A stretch of 10,889 nucleotides of DNA, from contig JALOMM010000027.1 in assembly GCA_025455535.1 (NCBI GenBank), positions 1-10,889 of the forward strand. The letters are read 5' to 3'. Both the position numbers and the translations under genes were made by a program. The notes below the pieces were generated by a model. It was given only the letters and a program-made list of their open reading frames with translations. It searched no databases and was not told where the DNA came from. This DNA comes from Bacteroidales bacterium (lineage in GTDB: Bacteria; Bacteroidota; Bacteroidia; Bacteroidales; VadinHA17). Of the stretch, positions 1 to 7,773 are shown piece after piece (positions within the stretch are counted from its first letter, which is position 1; each line of letters starts with the position of its first letter).

Positions 1-206
1 CGGCGCTTCAGACTCCGGCAATGTATGAGCAGATCAACATCTATCCATGGCAGGATTTTGCCGGGCTTGTGTTAATGTCTCTGCTGTTTATTGCCCTGAT
101 GGCTGTCGTATACCGATGGAAGGATGTAAAAAAGCTTTACAGCACGATTGAGGTGCCTCAGAGAGATGACGCTGGAAGAGGTTCAGATGCCGTAGATGCC
201 GGTTAG
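1..206 (+). CDS. C-terminal end of an unrecognised single-helix membrane protein (5' partial or small ORF)
   Basis: The reading frame is open to the left edge (first full codon at base 3) and ends at TAG 204-206. An internal ATG lies at 21, with no Shine-Dalgarno-like sequence before it, so this may be either the tail of a longer protein or a 61-residue small protein. Counting from that ATG, residues about 12-31 form one hydrophobic membrane helix (DFAGLVLMSL onward). A basic segment (YRWKDVKK) follows, suggesting a cytoplasmic tail, then a polar tail ending DAVDAG. I do not recognise the family. A short one-helix protein of the CcoQ type has a similar overall shape, but there is no motif or neighbour to support that. 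The last 24 bases overlap the 3' end of the convergent dusB gene. Confidence 0.5.
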   Translation, partial: ALQTPAMYEQINIYPWQDFAGLVLMSLLFIALMAVVYRWKDVKKLYSTIEVPQRDDAGRGSDAVDAG

Positions 207-1196
207 ATCTTCACTCCGGCAGCTGCCCCATTTATCCCTTATCTCCTCAATGATCTCCCTTATCTCGTTCACATCGGTCGAGGTAAGCAGCCTTAGCCTG
301 GTATCCTTAAAATTGGGAAGCCCCTTGAAGTAGCTTGAAAAATGGCGGCGCATCTCAAGGATAGCCGGCTTGCCCTCTTTATGTTCAAGAGACTTGTCGA
401 GATGGAGTAGCGCAAGGTCGGCCTTTTCGTCCACGGTCGGTTCCGGGAGGATCTTCCCCGTATCGAGATAGTGCCTTATCTCCCTGAATATCCAGGGTCT
501 GCCGAAGGTGGCCCTTCCGATCATTATTCCGTCAACGCCGTACCTGTCAAACATAAGCTTCGCCCTCTCTGGTCCGTTAACGTCGCCGTTGCCTATCACC
601 GGGATCTTCATCCTGGGGTTGTTCTTTACCTCACCGATAAGAGTCCAGTCTGCTTCGCCGCGATATAGCTGCGCCCTGGTTCGCCCGTGTATTGTCAGGG
701 CGGCGATACCCGTGTCCTGAAGCCGTTCTGCCAGGTCGACAATTATCTTAGTGTTGTCATCCCATCCAAGCCTGGTCTTGACGGTTACCGGCAGATCAAC
801 CGCCCTGACGATGGCCGAGGTCATCTCAATCATGAGGGGGATGTTCTGCAGCATCCCGGCGCCGGCGCCGCGGGCGGCGATCTTGCGTACAGGACACCCG
901 AAGTTCAGGTCGATCAGATCCGGGTTAGCCTCCCTGGCCCTGTGAGCAGCGTCAACCATCGATTCGATGATATGACCGTAGAGCTGAATCCCGATCGGAC
1001 GCTCATAATCAAACAGATCTAGTTTCTTTACGCTGCTCTTTCCGTCTCTGATGAGGCCGTCTGATGAAATAAACTCTGTATACATGAAGTCGGCACCGAA
1101 CATCTTGCATATATATCTGAATGAAGGATCAGTGATATCCTCCATTGGAGCAAGAAAGAGAGGCTGCTCCCTTAATATGTTGTTACCGAATCTCAA
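183..1196 (-). CDS. dusB: tRNA-dihydrouridine synthase, DusB type
   Basis: This FMN enzyme reduces specific uridines in the tRNA D-loop to dihydrouridine using NAD(P)H. The protein has 337 residues, normal for the family. The TIM barrel begins with the signature LFLAPMEDITDPSFR (13-27). The catalytic cysteine is C101 in NFGCPVRKI. The usual FMN-contact residues are visible: K140 in VTVKTRLGW, H170 in TIHGRTR, the NGD turn at 203-205 and IGRATFGRPW near 226-235. The helical C-terminal tRNA-binding domain (HFSSYFKGLPNFK) is present. The start is TTG at 1196, because only a few codons (TCC CCG ACC CTG AAA) separate it from an in-frame TAA at 1212-1214, which is the stop of the upstream gene. It lies 15 bases downstream of the 244-aa gene, so the two are probably cotranscribed. 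The exact tRNA position modified cannot be read from sequence. Confidence 0.95.
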   Translation of the reverse strand: MRFGNNILREQPLFLAPMEDITDPSFRYICKMFGADFMYTEFISSDGLIRDGKSSVKKLDLFDYERPIGIQLYGHIIESMVDAAHRAREANPDLIDLNFGCPVRKIAARGAGAGMLQNIPLMIEMTSAIVRAVDLPVTVKTRLGWDDNTKIIVDLAERLQDTGIAALTIHGRTRAQLYRGEADWTLIGEVKNNPRMKIPVIGNGDVNGPERAKLMFDRYGVDGIMIGRATFGRPWIFREIRHYLDTGKILPEPTVDEKADLALLHLDKSLEHKEGKPAILEMRRHFSSYFKGLPNFKDTRLRLLTSTDVNEIREIIEEIRDKWGSCRSEDLTGIYGI

Positions 1197-1211
1197 TTTC
1201 AGGGTCGGGGA

Positions 1212-1946
1212 TTAAAGCTGGTCAGTACCGAAAAGCGTAGGTGAAAGATCCTGTTGCGTCAACTCACCTTTTCTGAATACGTATACCAATCCGTACCGTT
1301 CAGCCTGTGTCCTTTTTTCATCTTCAGTCATGGTTGCGAAGCGGGCTTCGATCTCGTTCCACAGGTTTGAAATATGGTCGTCAGCCTCCCGCCGCAGGTC
1401 AGTCGTTCTCGTCACACAATCCGCAGCGCGCCTGCTTACTGTTTTATAATGATTTCGCGTCTCAAGGAATTTTTCATAACGTACCTTGACAACGGCGACA
1501 GACGGATTGGTTACAGGAGTATTGCCTTTCCTGATGCGGTACTCTTCCCCGTCAATAATTCTCTTTCCCCAGGCAATGAGCTCATTGTCTGTGGCCAGTG
1601 AAGGGAGCGCGGCATCTTCCGGAGAGATGCCGTAGAATGACCTGGTCTCTGCGGGCAGTTCCCCTCTCATCACAGCCATATTTACGACCCGGAGGAAATG
1701 GGTAATATACATTCTCGCCTTGCGTGCAGCCTCCTGGTTGGCCCTGCTCTTATCAGCCTGATTAACAAGCGTCTGTCGCTGAAGACTGATGGCATTTTCA
1801 AATACCGGAAGAAAACTCTGCAGCTTTACCAGGGTCTTCATTGAATAGGCCAGCCTGAACGGCGGTGTGTCTTTCCCCATATCCAGGGCTTTCTTAATTG
1901 CCCTCAGCCTTGCGGAGTCTGTGTTTGGTAATCTGCGGTACGGCAT
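1212..1946 (-). CDS. Conserved-looking helical protein of unknown function
   Basis: The protein has 244 residues and I do not recognise a named family. It opens MPYRRLPNTDSARLRAIKKA, followed by a largely helical, charged region (about 10-97) with heptad-like stretches around 35-75. A more distinctive middle segment at 103-150 contains YGISPEDAALP, a WGKRIIDGEEYR stretch and TPVTNPSV. A second helical stretch (about 155-215) is rich in Arg, Glu and Asp, and the short tail ends FGTDQL. There is no signal peptide or membrane helix and only one cysteine (C177), so it is probably cytoplasmic. The ATG at 1944-1946 fits the strong N-terminal block. It ends 15 bases before dusB in the same frame, and so is probably its operon partner. 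It diverges from pepP across a 154-base spacer. A structural or nucleic-acid-binding role is possible but is only a guess. Confidence 0.8.
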   Translation of the reverse strand: MPYRRLPNTDSARLRAIKKALDMGKDTPPFRLAYSMKTLVKLQSFLPVFENAISLQRQTLVNQADKSRANQEAARKARMYITHFLRVVNMAVMRGELPAETRSFYGISPEDAALPSLATDNELIAWGKRIIDGEEYRIRKGNTPVTNPSVAVVKVRYEKFLETRNHYKTVSRRAADCVTRTTDLRREADDHISNLWNEIEARFATMTEDEKRTQAERYGLVYVFRKGELTQQDLSPTLFGTDQL

Positions 1947-2027
1947 CAGTCTGAAATTATCCCCCTTTATTTATATGCGAATGTACACTCTTGCTGATTT
2001 TTGTCAATACCCTTCGCAATTAAAAAT

Positions 2028-2053
2028 TGTTGATAACCTTAAAAATATCAACA
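2028..2053. repeat. Inverted repeat in the divergent spacer upstream of pepP
   Basis: Two perfect 8-base arms, TGTTGATA (2028-2035) and TATCAACA (2046-2053), flank a 10-base AT-rich spacer in the 154-base gap between the 244-aa gene and pepP. The arrangement fits an operator for a dimeric regulator or a weak hairpin in the pepP leader, about 48 bases before the pepP ATG. No regulator is identified, and chance is possible in such AT-rich DNA. Confidence 0.4.
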
Positions 2054-2100
2054 GCTCTTCCTACATTAGCATTCTGTAACAATCAAAAATAAATAATTCC

Positions 2101-3489
2101 ATGTTTGACCGACAGATTTACATCAACCGCAGAAGCAGCCTCAAGTCGATTCTTAATGAAGGCATCGCTCTTTTCACAGGGAACGTCGAGGCCCCGATGA
2201 ATTATCCTGCAAACACCTATCACTGGAGGCAGGACAGTGATTTTCTCTATTTTTTCGGGCTTGACCTTCCTGGTCTGGCCGGAGTTATTGATTTCAATTC
2301 CGGTGAAGAAATAATCTTTGGCAACGATGCTGACATGGATGACATCATTTGGATGGGGCCTCAGCCTGCGATGGCTGATCTTGCGGAACGGGTTGGCGTC
2401 AGTAAGACTATGCCTTTTGCCAGGCTGAACGACTATATCGGGAAAGCCCAGGCAGACGGCAGAACCATCCACTTCCTTCCACCCTACAGGGCCGAGACAA
2501 AGATGACGCTCGGGATGCTGCTTCATGAGAACCCTTGCCAGATGCGAAGCAAGGCTTCTGAGAAGTTAATCAGGGCTGTGGTATCACTCAGGTCGATAAA
2601 AGAGGATGTGGAGATTGCCGAGATAGAAAAGGCAGCTGATGTGGCGTGCGAGATGCAGACTACTGCGATGCGTATGTGCAAGCCGGGCGTCACCGAGCAG
2701 GAGATCTTCGGTACCATCGAAGGCATTGCATGGGCCAAGGCCAACGGCCCCTCTTTCCCCATCATCCTCAGCATCAATGGTCAGACCCTGCATAACCATG
2801 TTCATAACAACGTTCTCAGGGAGGGAAAGATGCTGGTTTCTGACTGCGGTGCCGAATCAGCTCTCCATTATGCCGCTGACCTGACACGTACCACCCCTGT
2901 CGGCGGACGTTTCAGCCAGAAGCAGAAGGAGATCTACGAGATAGTCCTGAAGGCTAACACCGAGTCGATAAAGAAAGCAGGACCGGGTATTTCCAACCGC
3001 GATCTGCACCTCAACGCCTGCCGGATAATTGCCTCCGGGCTGAAGGAGCTGGGGATCATGAAGGGTGATCCGGCAGAAGCGGTGACCGAGGGGGCGCATG
3101 CTCTCTTCATGCCGCACGGGCTGGGGCATATGATGGGTCTCGATGTTCATGATATGGAGAGCCTCGGGGAGAACTTCGTCGGGTATAATGACGAGGTAAA
3201 ACGGAGCACACAGTTTGGTCTGGCATTTCTCAGATTTGCACTGCCATATAAGCCCGGACATGTCTTCACCGTTGAGCCGGGTATATACTTCATTCCTGAG
3301 TTGATTTCACAGTGGAAGGCGGAGGGAAAACACAGCCGGTTTATCGACTATGCAAAGGCTGAAACATATCTTGACTTCGGCGGGTGCCGCATTGAGGATG
3401 ACCTGCTCATCACACCCAAAGGCAGCAGGCCTCTGGGCAAGGTAGCCCCGAAGACCGTGGAAGAGATAGAGCGTGTTTGTACGAAATGA
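2101..3489 (+). CDS. pepP: Xaa-Pro aminopeptidase (aminopeptidase P, family M24B)
   Basis: This cytoplasmic dimetal peptidase removes an N-terminal residue that precedes proline. The protein has 462 residues, about the usual length. The N-terminal aminopeptidase-P domain (about 1-140) carries the typical block NTYHWRQDSDFLYFFGL (38-54). The pita-bread catalytic domain (about 165-445) has all five expected metal ligands: D248 in SDCGAE, D260 in AADLTRT, H343 in HGLGHMMGLDVHD, E392 in TVEPGIYF and E432 in CRIEDDLL. Second-shell histidines are also present at 231/233, 339 and 350. There is no signal peptide. The ATG at 2101 begins directly at the domain and has no clear Shine-Dalgarno sequence, as is usual in Bacteroidota. 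The gene appears to stand alone, with a divergent neighbour upstream and a GC hairpin just after its TGA. Its role is probably peptide turnover. Confidence 0.96.
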   Translation: MFDRQIYINRRSSLKSILNEGIALFTGNVEAPMNYPANTYHWRQDSDFLYFFGLDLPGLAGVIDFNSGEEIIFGNDADMDDIIWMGPQPAMADLAERVGVSKTMPFARLNDYIGKAQADGRTIHFLPPYRAETKMTLGMLLHENPCQMRSKASEKLIRAVVSLRSIKEDVEIAEIEKAADVACEMQTTAMRMCKPGVTEQEIFGTIEGIAWAKANGPSFPIILSINGQTLHNHVHNNVLREGKMLVSDCGAESALHYAADLTRTTPVGGRFSQKQKEIYEIVLKANTESIKKAGPGISNRDLHLNACRIIASGLKELGIMKGDPAEAVTEGAHALFMPHGLGHMMGLDVHDMESLGENFVGYNDEVKRSTQFGLAFLRFALPYKPGHVFTVEPGIYFIPELISQWKAEGKHSRFIDYAKAETYLDFGGCRIEDDLLITPKGSRPLGKVAPKTVEEIERVCTK

Positions 3490-3492
3490 TGT

Positions 3493-3527
3493 GGCGGCGC
3501 CCAATCTGGGCGCCGTTACATTATTTA
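3493..3527. terminator. Hairpin terminator between convergent pepP and sdhB
   Basis: A perfect 8-bp GC-rich stem, CGGCGCCC (3495-3502) and GGGCGCCG (3508-3515), has a 5-base loop AATCT and can extend by two G-T pairs on the plus strand. It starts within a few bases of the pepP stop and lies 9 bases past the sdhB stop, so it could serve both genes. The trailing T-rich stretch on the plus strand (TTACATTATTT) is interrupted, so termination strength is uncertain. Confidence 0.7.
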
Positions 3528-4259
3528 AAATGCCTTGTAGTACTCGCGGTTTAGCCTGGCAATATTGGTCAGTTTTATCTGTTTCGGACACTGTGCCTCA
3601 CAGGCGCCGGTGTTAGAGCAGCTGCCAAAACCCTGCCTGTCCATTTCCGCTATCATGGCCCTCACGCGCGTTTTGGCCTCTATCCTGCCCTGGGGCAGCA
3701 AGGCATATTGTGATACCTTAGCCGAGACAAAGAGCATAGCCGAGGCATTCTTACAGGCTGCCACACAGGCACCGCAGCCAATGCATATAGCAGAATCAAA
3801 AGCCATGTCACTCTGATGCTTGTTTACCAGCACTGAATTGGCTTCTGCAGCAGCACCGGCAGTGACCGAGATGAATCCGCCTGCAACCTGTATCCTGTCA
3901 AAGGCACTTCGGTCCACGATAAGGTCTTTTATCACAGGGAAGGCTTTTGCCCTCCAGGGTTCGATGGTGATGCTGTCACCGTCATTGAAATATCTCATCG
4001 CGAGATGGCATGTAGTCAACCCCGGAACGGGACCGTGAGGATATCCGTTTATAAACATCCCGCAGCTGCCGCATATCCCTTCACGGCAGTCATGATCAAA
4101 CGCCACCGGCTCTTTCCCTGCTTCGACGAGCCTTTTGTTCAGGGCGTCGAGCATCTCCAGAAACGACATGTCGGGGGAGACGTTGTCAAGATCATAGGAT
4201 ACGAAAGATCCTTTTGTCTTTGCATTCTTCTGTCTCCATATCTTTAACTTGAGCTTCAT
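3525..4259 (-). CDS. sdhB: Succinate dehydrogenase/fumarate reductase iron-sulfur subunit
   Basis: This is the electron-transfer subunit of complex II, passing electrons between the flavin of SdhA and the haem/quinone sites of SdhC on the cytoplasmic face of the membrane. All three iron-sulfur clusters can be assigned, numbering from the ATG at 4259 (244 aa). The [2Fe-2S] cluster uses C58, C63, C66 and C84 ([11 protein letters not shown] and TTCHL). The [4Fe-4S] cluster uses C159, C162, C165 and C224. The [3Fe-4S] cluster uses C169, C214 and C220. The motif [13 protein letters not shown] has Lys after the fourth Cys where proteobacterial SdhB has Pro; I believe this form is common in Bacteroidota. 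A GTG at 4268 would add three residues; the ATG was preferred because it directly opens the KLKIWRQK strand. It is the last gene of sdhCAB, 21 bases after the sdhA stop. Confidence 0.96.
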   Translation of the reverse strand: MKLKLKIWRQKNAKTKGSFVSYDLDNVSPDMSFLEMLDALNKRLVEAGKEPVAFDHDCREGICGSCGMFINGYPHGPVPGLTTCHLAMRYFNDGDSITIEPWRAKAFPVIKDLIVDRSAFDRIQVAGGFISVTAGAAAEANSVLVNKHQSDMAFDSAICIGCGACVAACKNASAMLFVSAKVSQYALLPQGRIEAKTRVRAMIAEMDRQGFGSCSNTGACEAQCPKQIKLTNIARLNREYYKAF

Positions 4260-4280
4260 ATCAGGCACAATTAGAATAGG

Positions 4281-6197
4281 TTACTTATAGCTTCTTTCCT
4301 TAAGTTCAACAAACTCAAACTTCAGCGGCTCCTTGTTGAGTATCGGTTCATCATCGCCGTTGTATTCCCAGGCGGCTACGTATGAGTACTCACTGTCATT
4401 TCTCATGGCCTCGCCGTCGGGTGTCTGGTATTCCTCGCGGAAGTGTGCTCCGCATGACTCTTTTCTGTTCAGTGCGTCTGTTATCATCAGCTTTGCCAGC
4501 TCCATAAAGTCAGCCACCCTGCCGGCCTTTTCAAGCTCCTGGTTCAGGTCAGCCCCTTCGCCGGGCACCATAAGGTCGCTCCAGAACTCCTTCTTAAGCT
4601 CATCCACCAGCTTCAACGCCTTTTTCAATCCCTCTTCGTTGCGGGTCATGCCGCAGTAGTCCCACATTATCTTGCCAAGACGTCTGTGGAATGTTGTCGA
4701 GGTGTTCTTACCCCTTATTGACAGGAGCTTCTCTATTCTCTCCTTTGCTTTCTTTTCTGCCTCGTCAAATTCTGCTCCTGTAGTCGGTACTTTCGGTGTT
4801 CGTATCTCTCCTGAGAGATAGTTGCTGATAGTATTGGGCAGGATGAAGTATCCGTCACCGGCAGCCTGCATCAGTGAGCTGGCTCCCAGCCTGTTTGCTC
4901 CGTGATCTGAGAAGTTCGATTCGCCTATGGAAAAGAGCCCCGGAAGGGTTGTCATCAGTTCGTAGTCGACCCAGAGGCCACCCATGGTATAGTGTCCCGC
5001 AGGATAGATGCGCATAGGCTCCTCATAGGGGTCGAGGCCTGTTATATGCTGGTACATCTCGAAGAGGTTGCCGTACTTGTTTTCAATGGCTTTCTTCCCC
5101 TGTTTCTTTATTGCATCGCGGAAGTCGAGGTTGACAGCCAGTCCTGTGTCTCCGACGCCGTAGCCGGCATCACACCGTTCCTTCGCTGCCCTGGAGGCCA
5201 CGTCACGGGGAACAAGGTTACCAAAAGTGGGGTACCGGCGTTCAAGATAATAGTCTCTTTCCTCTTCGGGAATATCATTTGCCGGACGCTTGTCACCCTT
5301 ATTCTTCGGCACCCATATGCGTCCGTCGTTTCTGAGTGACTCAGACATGAGTGTCAGCTTGCTCTGGAACTCGTTCAGCTGCGGTATGCTGGTAGGGTGT
5401 ATCTGTACGAAGCTCGGGTTGGCAAAAGCAGCCCCTTTCTTAAAAGCTTTCCAGGCTGCAGATGCGTTCGAGTTGACTGCCAGTGTTGAGAGGTAATAGA
5501 TCGTACCGTACCCTCCGGAGGCCAGTACAACGGCATGGGCTGAGTGTCTCTCTATCTCTCCTGTGAGAAGGTTGCGGACAATAATTCCACGGGCCCTGCC
5601 GTCAATGACTACTATATCAAGCATATCCCTGCGCGGGTACATTGTCACCGTGCCGGCTTTAATCTGCCTGTTAAGGGATGAGTATGCACCCAGGAGGCAC
5701 TGCTGACCGGTCTGCCCCTTTGCATAGAATGTGCGTGATACCTGCACGCCACCGAAAGAACGGGTGTCGAGGGTGCCGCCATACTCGCGGGCAAAGGGTA
5801 CGCCGAGAGCAGAGTAATGGTCTATCACCTGGTTGCTTACCTCGGCGATACGGTATACATTGGCTTCACGTGCCCTGAAGTCGCCACCCTTGATCATGTC
5901 ATAAAAGAGACGGTATACACTGTCGCCGTCATGCTTGTAGTTCTTGGCGGCATTGATGCCTCCCTGTGCAGCTACCGAGTGGGCACGACGCGGAGAATCC
6001 TGGTAACAGAATACCTTGACATTATAACCGAGCTCACCAAGAGCGGCTGCAGACCCGGCTCCTGAAAGCCCTGTGCCGATAATGATTATGTCAAGCTTCT
6101 TTTTGTTGGCCGGATTTACAAGTTTCGTTGTTGACTTGTACTTTGTCCACTTCTCTTCAAGTGGCCCTTCCGGGATCTTTGCGTTGAGCGTTATCAT
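4281..6197 (-). CDS. sdhA: Succinate dehydrogenase/fumarate reductase flavoprotein subunit
   Basis: This is the catalytic subunit of complex II, interconverting succinate and fumarate with covalently bound FAD. The protein has 638 residues, the length I expect for Bacteroidota and other single-cytochrome (type B) enzymes. The Rossmann FAD motif is [17 protein letters not shown] (41-57). H73 in [13 protein letters not shown] is the expected site of covalent FAD attachment. Active-site features are HPTS (H267), [11 protein letters not shown] (285-295), the catalytic Arg in PRDVASRA (R331) and H402 in [13 protein letters not shown] second FAD-contact segment, [10 protein letters not shown], follows at 433-442. 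The C-terminal helical domain carries the usual [10 protein letters not shown] block. The ATG at 6197 lies 19 bases after the sdhC stop. The direction of net catalysis (oxidation or fumarate respiration) cannot be told from sequence. Confidence 0.97.
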   Translation of the reverse strand: MITLNAKIPEGPLEEKWTKYKSTTKLVNPANKKKLDIIIIGTGLSGAGSAAALGELGYNVKVFCYQDSPRRAHSVAAQGGINAAKNYKHDGDSVYRLFYDMIKGGDFRAREANVYRIAEVSNQVIDHYSALGVPFAREYGGTLDTRSFGGVQVSRTFYAKGQTGQQCLLGAYSSLNRQIKAGTVTMYPRRDMLDIVVIDGRARGIIVRNLLTGEIERHSAHAVVLASGGYGTIYYLSTLAVNSNASAAWKAFKKGAAFANPSFVQIHPTSIPQLNEFQSKLTLMSESLRNDGRIWVPKNKGDKRPANDIPEEERDYYLERRYPTFGNLVPRDVASRAAKERCDAGYGVGDTGLAVNLDFRDAIKKQGKKAIENKYGNLFEMYQHITGLDPYEEPMRIYPAGHYTMGGLWVDYELMTTLPGLFSIGESNFSDHGANRLGASSLMQAAGDGYFILPNTISNYLSGEIRTPKVPTTGAEFDEAEKKAKERIEKLLSIRGKNTSTTFHRRLGKIMWDYCGMTRNEEGLKKALKLVDELKKEFWSDLMVPGEGADLNQELEKAGRVADFMELAKLMITDALNRKESCGAHFREEYQTPDGEAMRNDSEYSYVAAWEYNGDDEPILNKEPLKFEFVELKERSYK

Positions 6198-6216
6198 GGA
6201 ATATTGTTTCTACAGG

Positions 6217-6861
6217 TTATTTGAAAAGCCATATTACAAGAGGAATTACCGCAAATCCGATCGGCACCACAATGGCATAAATCAGCGAAAGACCCTTGAT
6301 CACCGGGGTCCAGAAGTCATTGTTGAGGCCCAGGGTCTGAAAAGCAGACTGAAGGGCATGAAAGAGGTGGAATCCAAGCAGGGCAAAACAGATCCAGTAG
6401 AGGATGACATATCCCGGGATATTGAAAAGCTGCCATGCCAGCGAGTAGAAGTTCTCAGGATCACCTTCGACAAGACCCAGCTTGATGAAATAAAAATTGA
6501 AGAAATGGATAATAAGGAAGATAAGCACAGCCCCACCGGTCCATATCATAAATCTTGAAAACGCTGAGGTCTCCGATTTGTTCCTGACGGCATAGCCAAC
6601 CGGCCTTTTAAGCCAGTTGATGATCTGAAGCGTGATCCCGTAAATGACATGTACAAGGATGGCCAGCATAAGGACAATTTCCACCACTTTTACCAGGGGA
6701 AAAGTTGCCATGAAGTGAGCGGCATTGTTGAACGGTTCCGGGTCCTCTTTAAGAAGCATCAGATTGATGCCAAGGTGAACCGGCAGGAACAGGAGCAGAA
6801 ACAATCCGGCAAGAGCCATAACAAACTTTTTTGATACGGCAGAAAAAAGTATCTTGTTCAT
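6217..6861 (-). CDS. sdhC: Succinate dehydrogenase/fumarate reductase cytochrome b subunit
   Basis: This is the membrane anchor of complex II, carrying haem and the quinone site. With the ATG at 6861 it has 214 residues and five predicted membrane helices (about 12-34, 55-80, 102-126, 150-173 and 186-213), the single-subunit type B layout. Histidines placed as in the dihaem family are H29, H71, H119 and H165/H168, so two haems b are likely. Two starts are possible. ATG 6912 would add 17 polar residues, but a promoter match at 6915-6945 puts transcription initiation at about that codon. The family also normally begins just before the KKFVMALAG block, so 6861 is preferred. A still longer frame to 7032 would run into the divergent hydrolase gene. 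It is the first gene of sdhCAB. Confidence 0.93.
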   Translation of the reverse strand: MNKILFSAVSKKFVMALAGLFLLLFLPVHLGINLMLLKEDPEPFNNAAHFMATFPLVKVVEIVLMLAILVHVIYGITLQIINWLKRPVGYAVRNKSETSAFSRFMIWTGGAVLIFLIIHFFNFYFIKLGLVEGDPENFYSLAWQLFNIPGYVILYWICFALLGFHLFHALQSAFQTLGLNNDFWTPVIKGLSLIYAIVVPIGFAVIPLVIWLFK

Positions 6862-6914
6862 CGGCCTGGAACTTTTGGTTTGAGGTGAGGATAAAAAAAG
6901 TGATTTATTCATGG

Positions 6915-6945
6915 TAAATTTAAAGAGTTTTTTGGCATTATCAAA
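6915..6945 (-). promoter_or_regulatory. Bacteroidota-type promoter for sdhCAB
   Basis: On the minus strand, TTTG (6945-6942) is followed after exactly 19 bases by TAAATTTA (6922-6915). This matches the Bacteroidota sigma-ABfr pattern (TTTG, 19-21 bases, TAnnTTTG) at all four upstream positions and five of six fixed downstream positions. Transcription would start near 6909, giving a leader of roughly 48 bases before the ATG at 6861. The site lies in the short spacer shared with the divergent hydrolase gene. Confidence 0.6.
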
Positions 6946-6957
6946 TGGTTTGAAAGG

Positions 6958-7770
6958 ATGAATACAGATTACAGAGGCACTGTTGTCTCCTACATTTCTG
7001 ACGGCACAGGCTATCCTGTTGTCCTCCTGCACGGATATCTCGAGGCAAAGGAGGCATGGGAAATGCTTTCAACGCTTTTATGCAAGAGTTACAGGGTCAT
7101 TGCGATAGATCTTCCCGGCCACGGTGACTCAGGTATCATATCAGGAGTGCACACGATGGAGATGATGGCCGGGGCGGTGCATGCGGTCATTGAAAAGGAA
7201 GGGTGCGGGAAGGTAATCCTGGTTGGCCATTCGCTGGGAGGTTATGTCGCCCTGGCATTTGCTGAGCTTTACCCTGAGTTGCTGGCAGGGTATGTACTGT
7301 TTCATTCGCATCCCCATGCCGATTCCGCTGAGGCCGTTAACAAGCGCAACAGGGAGATAGCGATTGTGGAGGCCGGCCGGAAGAACCTGATGTATCCGTC
7401 GAACGTATCAATGATGTTTGCGGAAAAGAACCTGTCAAGGATGCCCGACGCCCTGGCACGGATGGAGACGATAGCCTCGCGCTGTCCGGATGAAGGGATA
7501 ATATCCGTCCTCAGGGGGATGATGGCAAGACCCTCCAGGGCACATCTGGTTGAAGAGGGCAGAATACCGCTGTTGTGGATACTGGGAAGGCATGATCTCT
7601 ATTTTACTCCGGAGAAAGCCCTCGGAGAAGTAAAGCTTCCTGGCAACTGCAGGGTGGTTATCATGGAAGATTCAGGTCATCTGGGCTTCATTGAGGAGCC
7701 TGAAAAGTCAGCGGAACTGATATCACAGTTTACTGAAGAAAATAGAAAAAGGGCTGATAACCACGGATGA
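6958..7770 (+). CDS. Alpha/beta-fold hydrolase, substrate unknown
   Basis: The protein is a 270-residue single-domain cytoplasmic hydrolase with no signal peptide. The oxyanion-hole motif LLHGYLEAKEAW is at 23-34. The strand and turn IDLPGHGDSG sits at 50-59. The nucleophile elbow GHSLGG has S92. The catalytic acid is probably D213 in GRHDLYF, and the catalytic base is H241 in DSGHLGFIEEPEK, so the triad is complete. The cap region (about 115-195) is rich in Met, Arg and Ala and gives no substrate clue. The sequence fits the broad esterase, peptidase and haloalkane-dehalogenase superfamily (AB hydrolase 1), with no closer match possible by eye. The ATG at 6958 is preceded by GAAAGG with no spacing, which is unlikely to act as a ribosome site. 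The gene diverges from sdhC and stops 3 bases from the stop of the convergent protease gene. Confidence 0.9.
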   Translation: MNTDYRGTVVSYISDGTGYPVVLLHGYLEAKEAWEMLSTLLCKSYRVIAIDLPGHGDSGIISGVHTMEMMAGAVHAVIEKEGCGKVILVGHSLGGYVALAFAELYPELLAGYVLFHSHPHADSAEAVNKRNREIAIVEAGRKNLMYPSNVSMMFAEKNLSRMPDALARMETIASRCPDEGIISVLRGMMARPSRAHLVEEGRIPLLWILGRHDLYFTPEKALGEVKLPGNCRVVIMEDSGHLGFIEEPEKSAELISQFTEENRKRADNHG

Positions 7771-7773
7771 TAA

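Noticed and set aside
1996..2003. GATTTTTG on the plus strand as a -7 element for pepP
   Set aside because: It matches five of six fixed positions, but no TTTG lies 19-21 bases upstream and the leader would be about 90 bases. This is too weak in AT-rich DNA.
1980..2007. A sigma-70-like site on the minus strand (TTGACA, 16 bases, TACATT) upstream of the 244-aa gene
   Set aside because: The -35 hexamer is perfect, but the -10 is poor and Bacteroidota do not rely on this pattern. It does not fit the TTTG/TAnnTTTG form, so it is not listed as a feature.
2857..3261. A 134-codon open frame antisense to pepP
   Set aside because: It lies wholly within a well-supported gene, has low-complexity composition and shows no domain-like pattern. 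It is a by-product of the pepP codon use.
4992..5339. A 115-codon plus-strand open frame inside sdhA
   Set aside because: It is antisense to conserved flavoprotein segments, including the catalytic Arg region and the AGHYTMGG region, so the constraint belongs to sdhA.
6073..6558. A 161-codon plus-strand open frame across the sdhA/sdhC boundary
   Set aside because: It is antisense to two conserved genes and its translation has no recognisable features.
6862..7032. A longer sdhC frame reaching ATG 7032, adding 57 residues
   Set aside because: The extra part overlaps the N-terminal coding region of the divergent hydrolase and lies upstream of the sdhC promoter match. The family starts just before the KKFVMALAG block.
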